A DNA stretch of 64,000 bases from Pantoea sp. AS-PWVM4. GTDB taxonomy: Bacteria > Pseudomonadota > Gammaproteobacteria > Enterobacterales > Enterobacteriaceae. The translations under genes were made by a program, and so were the position numbers. Position 1 is the first letter of the stretch; each line of letters starts with the position of its first letter. The notes under the pieces were generated by a model. It was not told the DNA's origin, made no database searches, and was given only the letters and a program-made list of their open reading frames with translations. This document shows, one piece after another, positions 56,429 to 64,000 of this stretch. The DNA lies in the NCBI RefSeq assembly GCF_000468095.1, contig NZ_ASZC01000008.1, forward strand, positions 35,392 to 99,391, given 5' to 3'.

Positions 56429-58633
56429 TTACACAGTGGGCATTTTCATTGACTCAGTCTTGTTATCCTTTTTTTCATCTGCATAGGCGTAATTATATTG
56501 ACTATATCCATAGACATAATAATTGCTTGCCTTATTGAGCACGCTATTAAGAATGCATCCTTTGATTTCCACCCCCACATGTTCGAAGCGTTTGATACTG
56601 ACCTGCACTTCTTTGATGGTGTTGACCTCAAATCGCGCAACCAGCATGGACGTGCCTGCATAGCGTCCAATGATTGCGGCATCGGTGACTGCCAGAATCG
56701 GCGCAGTATCAACAATCACCAGATCATAATTATTCGATGCCCAGGTTAATAAAGCTTCAAATCTCTTATGCGAGAGCAATTCTGCCGGGTTCGGTGGAAT
56801 GCTTCCGTGTGATATAAAATCGAAGCCAATTCCAGGGACTTTCTTATCTAAGTCAACCACGTTGACCTGACCAGAGATAATGTCTGACAACCCTTTATTC
56901 CCACGATGATTAAACAGCTTATGGGCATAGCCTTTACGCATATCGGCGTCAATAAATAACACCCTCTGACCTGACTGAGCGACCACCGCCGCTAAGTTGC
57001 TGGCAATAAATGTCTTACCGACGTTTTGCGTGGCGCCAGAGATCATTAACACGTTGTTTCTGGCTTGCAGCATCGCAAAGTAAAGGCTGGTGCGCAGACT
57101 GCGCAATGCCTCAATCGCCAGGTCAGCAGGGTTTTCAATTGCCAGGAATTTGCTCCCCACAACCGACTTTTTGCTACCGAAGCGTTTCACGCCTTGATTC
57201 TGCTTATTCAACCATTCGGACACCGGCACATTGGCATACACACTCACCCCGATGTGCTCCAGTTGCTCAGCTGATGCAATTGTCCGACGCAATAACATCT
57301 TCCCGGCAACCAGTATCAGCGAGAAAATAAATCCGGCGACCAGGGCCGTCACCACCATATTTGTTCTTTGCGGCAGAACAGGAGACGGCTGCGTCACCGC
57401 GGTGTCAATAATATGCACATTGCCGATGATGCTGGATCTCGCCACGCCCAGCTCTTGCTTACGGTTAAGTAGCTGCATGTAAATAGCACGTCCGGAGTCC
57501 ACATCGCGGCTCAGACGTTCAACTTGCTGCTGGGTGGCCGGCATCGTGGAAATACGCTTGTTCAGATCGTCGCGCTCCTGTAATAACGTCTGGCGCTTGT
57601 CCAGCAACGTTTTATAGGTCGGGTGATCTTTGGTATATAACTGTGAAATTTCAGATTCACGAAACGTCAGTTCATTCAGCTGACTATCCACATTCACCAC
57701 TTGATCAAGCACGGCTTTCGCCTCCAGAGACAAATCCACCGAGTCTACCTGGCGACGGTAAAGATTCATTTTGTCTTCTGCTGCATCGAGATCACTGCGT
57801 ACCTGTGGTAATTGCTGATGCAGAAAATCGAGACTGTTAGTATCCTCAGCCCGTTGCCGGGCAACGTTCTGTTCTAAATAGTTCTCACTGATTACATTCA
57901 GGATCGATGCGGCTCTGACTTTGTCATCACTGCTCAATGTCAGCAGCAGGATCCCGGTTTTCTTGCCCTGATCCTCGACATCAAAGTTATCCAGCAGACT
58001 GGCAATAGCCGCCTGGCGTGAAATATATTTCACGGTGAATTTCGTCCCCGGTTGGGCATGCATGCTATCGACATTCAGTAACATGCCATCGCGGGTGATC
58101 GGGCTACCGACGTTGCCATAGAACTGGACATTGCCGTTCTCGACAAGGAAACGCTCGTTATCCACAACGGTTAAGGTAATGCGCGGCGGGGTTTCATCTG
58201 TACGTGGCAGATACAACTGACTGATGCTGAGTTTTCCCGGCACCTCTCCCGTCAACCTTGCCCATCCACGGCCAAACAGCGGAAAATATTGCTGGCTAAT
58301 GACAGCCTGTAAGTTCAAATCATTAACGGTCTTGCCGAGGATCATGCGCGATTGCAGCAATGCGATCTCGGGCGCGGAGACGGGCTCGGTATCCGGCAGC
58401 ATTGGGCTGATGTTATTCAGCAACGCATTCCCCTGCTTTTGCTCAATCTGAATCATCGCATTCGCCTGATAAACCGGCGTGACGAACAGTGCATAAACAA
58501 TCGCAAACAGGGTAACGGCACTGGTCACCGCGATAATCAATTTACGATGATCCAGCAGCCCACCGTAAATGCGCCCCAAATCGATCTCTTCTGATTTGGC
58601 GGTGACGATTTTATGTTTGATAGTGGTTGTCAT
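56429..58633 (-). CDS. Wzc-type tyrosine kinase/polysaccharide co-polymerase (copy 1)
   Basis: A 734-residue BY-kinase/co-polymerase, first gene of the EPS operon. The ATG at 58633 (MTTTIKHKIVTAKSEEIDLG) is preferred because the longer frame adds 36 unrelated residues. The Wzz domain includes FVTPVYQANAMIQIEQKQGN. The kinase has Walker A GATQNVGKTF, LFIDADMRKG and IVDTAPILA, and the tyrosine tail is NYYVYGYSQYNYAYADEKKD. It shares many blocks with copy 2 (for example ISQLYTKDHPTYKTLLDKRQ) but is clearly diverged. It is preceded by 1.3 kb without genes. Confidence 0.92.
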   Translation of the reverse strand: MTTTIKHKIVTAKSEEIDLGRIYGGLLDHRKLIIAVTSAVTLFAIVYALFVTPVYQANAMIQIEQKQGNALLNNISPMLPDTEPVSAPEIALLQSRMILGKTVNDLNLQAVISQQYFPLFGRGWARLTGEVPGKLSISQLYLPRTDETPPRITLTVVDNERFLVENGNVQFYGNVGSPITRDGMLLNVDSMHAQPGTKFTVKYISRQAAIASLLDNFDVEDQGKKTGILLLTLSSDDKVRAASILNVISENYLEQNVARQRAEDTNSLDFLHQQLPQVRSDLDAAEDKMNLYRRQVDSVDLSLEAKAVLDQVVNVDSQLNELTFRESEISQLYTKDHPTYKTLLDKRQTLLQERDDLNKRISTMPATQQQVERLSRDVDSGRAIYMQLLNRKQELGVARSSIIGNVHIIDTAVTQPSPVLPQRTNMVVTALVAGFIFSLILVAGKMLLRRTIASAEQLEHIGVSVYANVPVSEWLNKQNQGVKRFGSKKSVVGSKFLAIENPADLAIEALRSLRTSLYFAMLQARNNVLMISGATQNVGKTFIASNLAAVVAQSGQRVLFIDADMRKGYAHKLFNHRGNKGLSDIISGQVNVVDLDKKVPGIGFDFISHGSIPPNPAELLSHKRFEALLTWASNNYDLVIVDTAPILAVTDAAIIGRYAGTSMLVARFEVNTIKEVQVSIKRFEHVGVEIKGCILNSVLNKASNYYVYGYSQYNYAYADEKKDNKTESMKMPTV

Positions 58634-59942
58634 GCCATGATTCCCGTGAAATCCACCAGTGGGCCTTGCAGCCCAACAATTACCGGCCTGAGCAATAAAT
58701 TGATAAACAGCATCAAAAGCTCCGCGATAGCAGTACATCATTACTGCCAGTACGGTATGGATATTTTCAATTTCGTCTTATCTGCCAGTGGTACGTCCCT
58801 GTTGGAGAACCATGCTGTTGTTGCAGTGGTTAAATAAATAAATTTTAATTGCTCGCTTTTTCTCTATTTATTAATGGCCCTGAATGACGCTAAGCGAACA
58901 GAATATTATTTAATAATAATCCCTTAATATCCATCATGTTACATAAAAATGGCCTATGGTGTGTGTCTGTAGCCATAAATCGCTAACTTAACGTAAAAAT
59001 GTGATGCGTCGTTATTATTTTTTTGATGAATGTAAATCTTAATTTGGTCTTTAAGCAGTTAAAAAACAGCTGCTGCCCGGGTGAGTTTCTTACAAGAAAA
59101 CATCTTTGTCATGCTTAGTAATATCTTCCAATTGGGGGCAAAGGAATATAGCTAATTTCCTAAAATGCGCGTGGCTTAGATTGAATGACAATCTCATCTA
59201 AGATTTTGGCTATTCATTTTAGATTGGCATATTATTTCTGCTAAAGAATAAAAATATTACCAGGCGATATAGTTAAATTAATAAGCTGCCGTTTTTATTG
59301 AGATGATTTTTTTCCTGCGTGCGTGGTCTTAGGATTTTAGCCATTTGGTCGGAAGGCATTAAAAGCACTTTCCCACGGCAGTATTGCACTCCGCACGGCG
59401 GTTTCGTTTGTTGGGAGTTCAGTAATTATCTTATAGAAATTGTGATGCAGAGGTGTTAGGCCGTGTTTTAACAGGAACTTAAAGCCAGGGGTGGCAGAGG
59501 CCAGGTAACATGACCAGCTATAACCAGTGATCTGAACCTGAATGATTAACCTGACGACTGAGTCTGTTTATCGGGTTCAGGGTTATTCGCTATTCCTGAC
59601 TGGACCGGAAAATAATGTTTTTTGCCGGGAGCAGAAAAACATAAAGGGGAGTGGCACTGGAACTACGCGATTTATCGTCCGTCTTTCTGGCGAGGGTGGC
59701 TGTCGATATCAGCGCGTGGCCAGAAGGGGAAGCTGATTTTTATGGTAAAACATTGATTTTATTTACTCTAAATGAAATTTTATTGATTTATCCCTCTGCT
59801 AAAGCGCACCGCAGCGTTTCTCCCCCGTGGGGTCTGGCTTTAAAATTATAAAGCCACGCTAAAGTAAGGACCATTGCCTGCCGAAAATATAAAAAAGCGT
59901 TATCAATACTTCACCCTCTGCGGGCCTTGCAAGGACTGACTC
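58634..59942. other. 1.3 kb gene-free region upstream of the EPS operon and aer
   Basis: AT-rich, with only short unsupported frames. It contains a nested dyad CTTAGAT (59175-59181)/ATCTAAG (59196-59202) enclosing GATTG-AATGA-CAATC, a JUMPstart-like GCCAGGGGTGGCAG (59485-59498) on the plus strand, and the sigma-28-like aer promoter. Long regulatory leaders are usual before EPS operons; the start point is not determinable here. Confidence 0.6.
59860..59887 (+). promoter_or_regulatory. sigma-28 (FliA)-like promoter of aer
   Basis: TAAAGTAA (59860-59867) and GCCGAAAA (59880-59887) resemble the FliA consensus TAAA-N15-GCCGATAA, with a spacer one base longer (16) and one -10 mismatch. It is 55 nt upstream of the aer ATG. 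aer is a flagellar-regulon gene in E. coli. Confidence 0.6.
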
Positions 59943-61475
59943 ATGCGTAACAACCAGCCCATCACTCAGCGCGAATACGTCTTCGACGATCATGCCACAT
60001 TGATGTCCACCACCGATCTCAACAGCTATATCACCTACGCCAACGACGCTTTTATTGAAGTCAGCGGGTTTAGCCCGGAAGAGGTCAATGGTCAGCCACA
60101 TAATATGGTGCGCCACCCGGATATGCCGCCGGAAGCCTTTGCGGATATGTGGGCAACGTTAAAGCAGGGAGAACCCTGGACTGCGCTGGTGAAAAACCGC
60201 CGCAAAAATGGCGATCATTATTGGGTGCGTGCCAATGCCATTCCGGTGGTGCGTGAGGGGCAGGTTCAGGGTTATATGTCGGTACGTACCAAACCGACAT
60301 CCGAGGAGATCCGCCAGACAGAAGCGCTGTATCGTGATTTCCGCGAAGGGCGTGCCAAAGGGCGGCGCTTCCATAAGGGTTTGATTGTGAGCCGGTTCAG
60401 TACGGTGCTGAAAACCCTGCCACTGCGTTGGCGGATTCGTTCCACCCTCGCGGCGTTGTTGCCGCTATCGGCGTTGAGTGTCTGGCTACTCGGGATGGCC
60501 CCGCTGGCCATCGGTTGTTTTACCGGCGGCATGGCAGTGTTGCTGCTGCTGGCTTGTTTGTGGCTGGAACAACAGATTTCCCGCCCGATAGAACGCATGT
60601 GCCGTCAGGCATTGAGCGTGGCGACCGGTGCCAGTCATAAAGTGGAGCAGATGGATCGGGTAGATGAAATCGGCGTCACGTTGCGTGCCATCGGCCAATT
60701 GGGGTTGATGTTCCGCTGGTTAGTGGATGATGTCAGCGGTCAGGCGATTAATGTACTGAGCGCCAGCGACGCCATTGCGCGCAGTAACGATGAATTGAGC
60801 CGTCGCACCGAACAGGCTGCGGCTAACGTGCAGCAAACTGCCGCCACCATGAACGAGATGACTGCGACGGTAAAAAGTAATACCGAGACTGCCAGCGAGG
60901 TGAATAACCTCTCCGTCAACACCAGCCAGTCGGCGGTGAAGGGCGGCCAGGTGGTTCAGGAGATGGTGGGGATGATGGCTGAAATAGCGGACAGTTCGAA
61001 GCGTATCGCCAATATCACCAGCGTGATTGATAGCATTGCCTTCCAGACCAACATCCTCGCCCTGAACGCCGCAGTGGAAGCGGCCCGTGCCGGTGAACAG
61101 GGGAAAGGGTTTGCCGTGGTAGCCGGTGAGGTGCGTAATCTGGCACAGCGTAGTGCCACCGCAGCCAGTGAGATTAAAAATCTGGTGGAAACCAGCGCCA
61201 GCCGCGTGCAGTCGGGAAGTGCGCACGCTGATGCTGCCGGGCGCACCATGCAGGACATCGTCGAACAGGTGCAGCACGTTACCACGCTTATCGCGCAAAT
61301 CAGTGCCGCCACCGCAGAGCAATCCACCGCGCTGAGTGAAGTGAGCGGGGCGGTAGAAGATCTTGACGATATTACCCATCAGAACGCAGCGCGGGTGCAG
61401 GAGGGGGCGGAAGCCTCGGGCCGTATGGCACGTCAGGCGAACCGCCTGGTGGAAGCGATTAGCGTGTTCCGTTAG
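59943..61475 (+). CDS. aer: aerotaxis receptor Aer
   Basis: Redox-sensing chemoreceptor, 510 residues (E. coli 506). The N-terminal FAD-binding PAS domain is [20 protein letters not shown] to [18 protein letters not shown] membrane anchor of two helices lies near residues 160-205, followed by HAMP. The signalling tip is [41 protein letters not shown] sigma-28-like promoter lies upstream. The stop overlaps the convergent AraC stop by 4 nt. Confidence 0.96.
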   Translation: MRNNQPITQREYVFDDHATLMSTTDLNSYITYANDAFIEVSGFSPEEVNGQPHNMVRHPDMPPEAFADMWATLKQGEPWTALVKNRRKNGDHYWVRANAIPVVREGQVQGYMSVRTKPTSEEIRQTEALYRDFREGRAKGRRFHKGLIVSRFSTVLKTLPLRWRIRSTLAALLPLSALSVWLLGMAPLAIGCFTGGMAVLLLLACLWLEQQISRPIERMCRQALSVATGASHKVEQMDRVDEIGVTLRAIGQLGLMFRWLVDDVSGQAINVLSASDAIARSNDELSRRTEQAAANVQQTAATMNEMTATVKSNTETASEVNNLSVNTSQSAVKGGQVVQEMVGMMAEIADSSKRIANITSVIDSIAFQTNILALNAAVEAARAGEQGKGFAVVAGEVRNLAQRSATAASEIKNLVETSASRVQSGSAHADAAGRTMQDIVEQVQHVTTLIAQISAATAEQSTALSEVSGAVEDLDDITHQNAARVQEGAEASGRMARQANRLVEAISVFR

Positions 61476-62431
61476 ACATCGGGCAGCATCTCCCGTCGGG
61501 CGCGCAAAGCGCCTGGCGGTTGTCCGACAATCCGTTTAAATGCCCGGCTGAAGGCCGCCAGCGAACCGTAACCCAGATGAAAGGCGACGCTTTCCATCGC
61601 CTCGCCCTCGTTGACGATGCGCTGCACCGCCAGCCGCATACGCAGTTCGGTGAGGTAGCGCAGGGGCGTCATTCCGGTCGCCGACTGAAAGCGTGCAGCA
61701 AACACCGAGCGTGAACTGCCGGATTCACGCGCCAGTCGTTCGACAGTCCAGTTTTCCCCCGGCGCACGATGCATGGCGGCCATCGCCAGGCTGAGACGTG
61801 GATCGCGCAACGCCTGCACCAGGCCGCTGCCCTTACCACAGCCATTCTCCACCCAACCACGCACAATCTGCGCCGCCACCACATCCGCCAGCCGGGACAA
61901 AATCCCGGCAAAACCCGCCTGGCGCTGGCGCGTTTCCCGCTCCATCGCGTCGAGAATGGGCTGGATTTCCGGGTATTGCGCCAACAGCGTGCTGACCAGC
62001 ATCACATCCGGCATGGTGTGGACCAGTGGCTGCATGCCGCCCAACTCAAACGCCATGCAGGCACTGAACAGCACGACATCGGTGTTGTCCACGCACTCCC
62101 CTTCAGCGCCGTCAATGGCACACACGCTGGCGCAGATCGGTTTACTGTTAAAGGTACTGATCGGTTCGCACTCTACCTCTTCGCTGGAGATCAGCGCATG
62201 CGGTCGGCCATGTGGGATCAGCAAAGCGTCACCCGCCTGAAGGGGATAGATCGTCCCGGAGGCAGAACGGATCAACAGCGATCCACGCCCGACAAAATGC
62301 AGTTGCGCCCGACCCGGCGCGTCGTCATAACGCAGACCAAACGGGGCGTTAAGGGCGATACGTTGGTATTTGACGCCATACAGGCGCATGCCCATCAGCA
62401 GTTCGCTGGTCAGATCTTCATAGCGGCTCAT
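61472..62431 (-). CDS. AraC-family regulator with cupin domain
   Basis: A 319-residue regulator of the cupin/AraC type. The N-terminal cupin has [20 protein letters not shown] and [19 protein letters not shown]. The C-terminal helix-turn-helix pair is [20 protein letters not shown] and [20 protein letters not shown]. It is divergent from a NepI-like exporter with 103 nt between starts, the usual arrangement for a local regulator and its target transporter. The inducer is unknown. Confidence 0.88.
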   Translation of the reverse strand: MSRYEDLTSELLMGMRLYGVKYQRIALNAPFGLRYDDAPGRAQLHFVGRGSLLIRSASGTIYPLQAGDALLIPHGRPHALISSEEVECEPISTFNSKPICASVCAIDGAEGECVDNTDVVLFSACMAFELGGMQPLVHTMPDVMLVSTLLAQYPEIQPILDAMERETRQRQAGFAGILSRLADVVAAQIVRGWVENGCGKGSGLVQALRDPRLSLAMAAMHRAPGENWTVERLARESGSSRSVFAARFQSATGMTPLRYLTELRMRLAVQRIVNEGEAMESVAFHLGYGSLAAFSRAFKRIVGQPPGALRARREMLPDV

Positions 62432-62534
62432 ACGATTCCAGACGAATTATCAAAAAACAAAGTTTTTGTATCATAGATCGTCTTGCTGTTGCTCACTATG
62501 CTCACATTTTAATTTTTTGTGATGGGGATCGCAG

Positions 62535-63722
62535 ATGAGCCTGAATAGTGATGTCGTCGAACAGAGTTTGCCGGTAGAGAAACCGGCCTGGGGGGCGGTA
62601 TTTGCCATGGCTTTCGGCGTATTCGGCCTGATTACCGCCGAATTTTTGCCGGTAAGCCTGCTCACGCCGATTGCCGATGCATTGCAGGTCAGCGAAGGGC
62701 AGGCCGGACAGACGGTGACGGTCACTGCGCTGGTGGCGCTGCTGACCAGCCTGGTGATCGGCAATATCACCCGCCGTCTCGATCGCCGGATGGTGATGCT
62801 GGCGTTTACCCTGCTGCTGATTGCCTCGGCGTTGCTGGTGGCGTTTGCTCAGGACCTTACCATGATCCTGCTGGCACGCGTGCTGTTGGGGATGGCGATT
62901 GGCGGCTTCTGGACGTTATCAACCGCCATCACCATGCGTCTGGTGCCAGGTGAGCAGGTGCCGCGTGCATTGTCGATTGTGTTTAGCGGAATTTCACTGG
63001 CGACCATTATCGCGGCCCCGTTGGGTAGCTACCTGGGTGGGCTGATTGGCTGGCGTAATATCTTCCTGCTGACCGGAGCGTTGGGGGTACTGGCGCTATT
63101 CTGGCAGTTCTTTACCCTGCCTGCTATGCCGCCGGAGAACAAGGCGCGTAGCGGTGGCGTGCTCGACCTGCTGCGTCGTAGCGTGATGCGCTGGGGCATG
63201 TTGGCGGTGATCATGATGTTTACCGGTCACTTCGCCTTCTTTACCTATCTGCGTCCGTTCCTCGAAAGCGCGGCCCAGCTCAACGTCAACCAACTGTCGC
63301 TGGTGTTGCTGGCGTTTGGCGTAGCAAACTTTTTTGGCACATCGCTGGCGGGTTATCTGGTGACGCGCAGCGTGTCGTTGACGTTGAGTGGCATGGCGCT
63401 GGTGATGAGTGTCACCGCGTTGGTGCTGGTGAGTTTTGGCGGCGTGTCCTGGCTGGTGGGGGCGGGTGTCGCGCTCTGGGGCCTGGCGTTTGGCTCGATG
63501 CCGACCGGCTGGTCCACCTGGATTTCACGCGCTGTGCCGGATGATGCCGAATCCGGGGGCGGATTACTGGTCGCCACCATCCAACTGGCGATTACCGTCG
63601 GTGCTGCCGCCGGTGGCTGGATGTTTGATTTACAGGGAGCTGGCGGCGTGTTCCTCTCCAGCGGTGTACTGATGCTGCTGGCGGCGATCACCATTTTCAC
63701 CCGCGTGCGCCATCACGGTTAG
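62535..63722 (+). CDS. MFS exporter, NepI (purine nucleoside efflux)-like
   Basis: Twelve-helix DHA1-type MFS transporter of 395 residues. It shows FLPVSLLTPIADALQVSEGQ, the MFS signature region LGMAIGGFWTLSTAITMRLV and GWSTWISRAVPDDAE, all closely resembling E. coli NepI. A role in export of purine nucleosides or structurally similar compounds is suggested but not proven. It is divergent from an AraC regulator. Confidence 0.83.
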   Translation: MSLNSDVVEQSLPVEKPAWGAVFAMAFGVFGLITAEFLPVSLLTPIADALQVSEGQAGQTVTVTALVALLTSLVIGNITRRLDRRMVMLAFTLLLIASALLVAFAQDLTMILLARVLLGMAIGGFWTLSTAITMRLVPGEQVPRALSIVFSGISLATIIAAPLGSYLGGLIGWRNIFLLTGALGVLALFWQFFTLPAMPPENKARSGGVLDLLRRSVMRWGMLAVIMMFTGHFAFFTYLRPFLESAAQLNVNQLSLVLLAFGVANFFGTSLAGYLVTRSVSLTLSGMALVMSVTALVLVSFGGVSWLVGAGVALWGLAFGSMPTGWSTWISRAVPDDAESGGGLLVATIQLAITVGAAAGGWMFDLQGAGGVFLSSGVLMLLAAITIFTRVRHHG

Positions 63723-63732
63723 GTAATGAAAA

Positions 63733-63795
63733 CCACGCGATACATCGCGTCGCTACAAACTGCACCTGTCTGTAGCGGCACGATGTATCGCGCAC
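63733..63795. repeat. palindromic repeat downstream of the MFS gene
   Basis: Left arm CGCGATACATCGCGTCGCTAC and right arm GTAGCGGCACGATGTATCGC are imperfect inverted copies separated by about 15 nt. This is a divergent member of the family seen at 7.7, 29.5 and 40.2 kb, with GATGTATC replacing GATTTATC. The last 200 nt of the window hold no recognisable gene. Confidence 0.8.
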
Positions 63796-64000
63796 GTTAA
63801 CCTTCACCAATCACAGCGATAAATCCTGCCTTTTAACCAAAAGGCAGATTATTAACACTCTGCATAAAAGCTAATCATATCGTGCTTTTTACATTCAGTT
63901 TATTTGAATGATATCCGCAAATCTCTCCGCTTTTTGTTGATCAATTTCCCGCCTATTATATCTCTCAACAAGGCTATGATGCCTTACCTAATCAAACGTT

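Noticed and set aside
59542..59851. Short frames upstream of aer
   Set aside because: There is no homology, and the aer leader and promoter lie just downstream.

Overview
The window reads as a chromosomal segment of a gammaproteobacterial enteric of the Pantoea/Erwinia type (Erwiniaceae). The backbone follows the Escherichia coli order plsB-dgkA-lexA-dinF-yjbJ-zur, dusA-pspG-qorA-dnaB, tyrB-yjbQ-yjbR, uvrA/ssb, yjcB-soxS/soxR-ghxP-yjcE, actP-yjcH-acs, gltP, with proteins very close in length and sequence to E. coli. The exopolysaccharide genes resemble amylovoran/stewartan-type genes, which points to Erwiniaceae. The assignment is inferred from protein resemblance and synteny only. No rRNA, tRNA, CRISPR array or intact mobile element was seen.

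Layout. 1-14.5 kb: lipid and DNA-repair backbone genes (partial plsB, dgkA, lexA with two SOS boxes, dinF, yjbJ, zur), a TraF/FadL-like barrel, dusA, pspG with a sigma-54 promoter, qorA, dnaB. An AsnC/Lrp regulator and a YitT membrane protein then sit where alr would be expected, followed by tyrB, yjbQ, yjbR. 14.5-19.4 kb: an alcohol dehydrogenase, then uvrA and ssb divergent around an SOS box. 19.4-29.0 kb: an insertion relative to E. coli between ssb and yjcB: an aromatic amino-acid permease, a secreted Yellow/royal-jelly-family protein, a cysteine hydrolase, an AraC regulator, an EamA transporter, a truncated IS3-type transposase, and a translationally coupled Wzx-like flippase plus TupA-like ATP-grasp pair. 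29.0-37.8 kb: yjcB with a CRP-type site, soxS/soxR around a palindromic operator, a GST, ghxP with a PurR box, the antiporter yjcE, a LysR gene divergent from a CidA/CidB pair, and yfaZ. 38.0-45.1 kb: actP-yjcH-acs (acetate uptake and activation), gltP and murQ.

45.1-58.6 kb, minus strand: a ten-gene exopolysaccharide operon. It carries two diverged Wzc-type tyrosine kinase/co-polymerases, four glycosyltransferase-type genes, an EpsG/Wzy-like polymerase, a serine-acetyltransferase-like acyltransferase, and two distal genes that look like polysaccharide-acting proteins (a right-handed beta-helix protein and a secreted protein with a phage-tailspike-like N-terminus). No wza, wzb, wzx or initiating sugar-phosphate transferase lies beside it. 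The only flippase in the window is about 18 kb away in the 26.7 kb pair. A 1.3 kb gene-free stretch precedes this operon. 59.9-64 kb: aer with a sigma-28-like promoter, and an AraC regulator divergent from a NepI-like MFS exporter.

A dispersed repeat with the core GTAGCGGCGCGATTTATCGC occurs at four places, near 7.7, 29.5, 40.2 and 63.75 kb (the last copy divergent). The most interesting material is the unusual EPS operon, its separated flippase, and several well-formed operators (SoxR, LexA, PurR, CRP, sigma-54).
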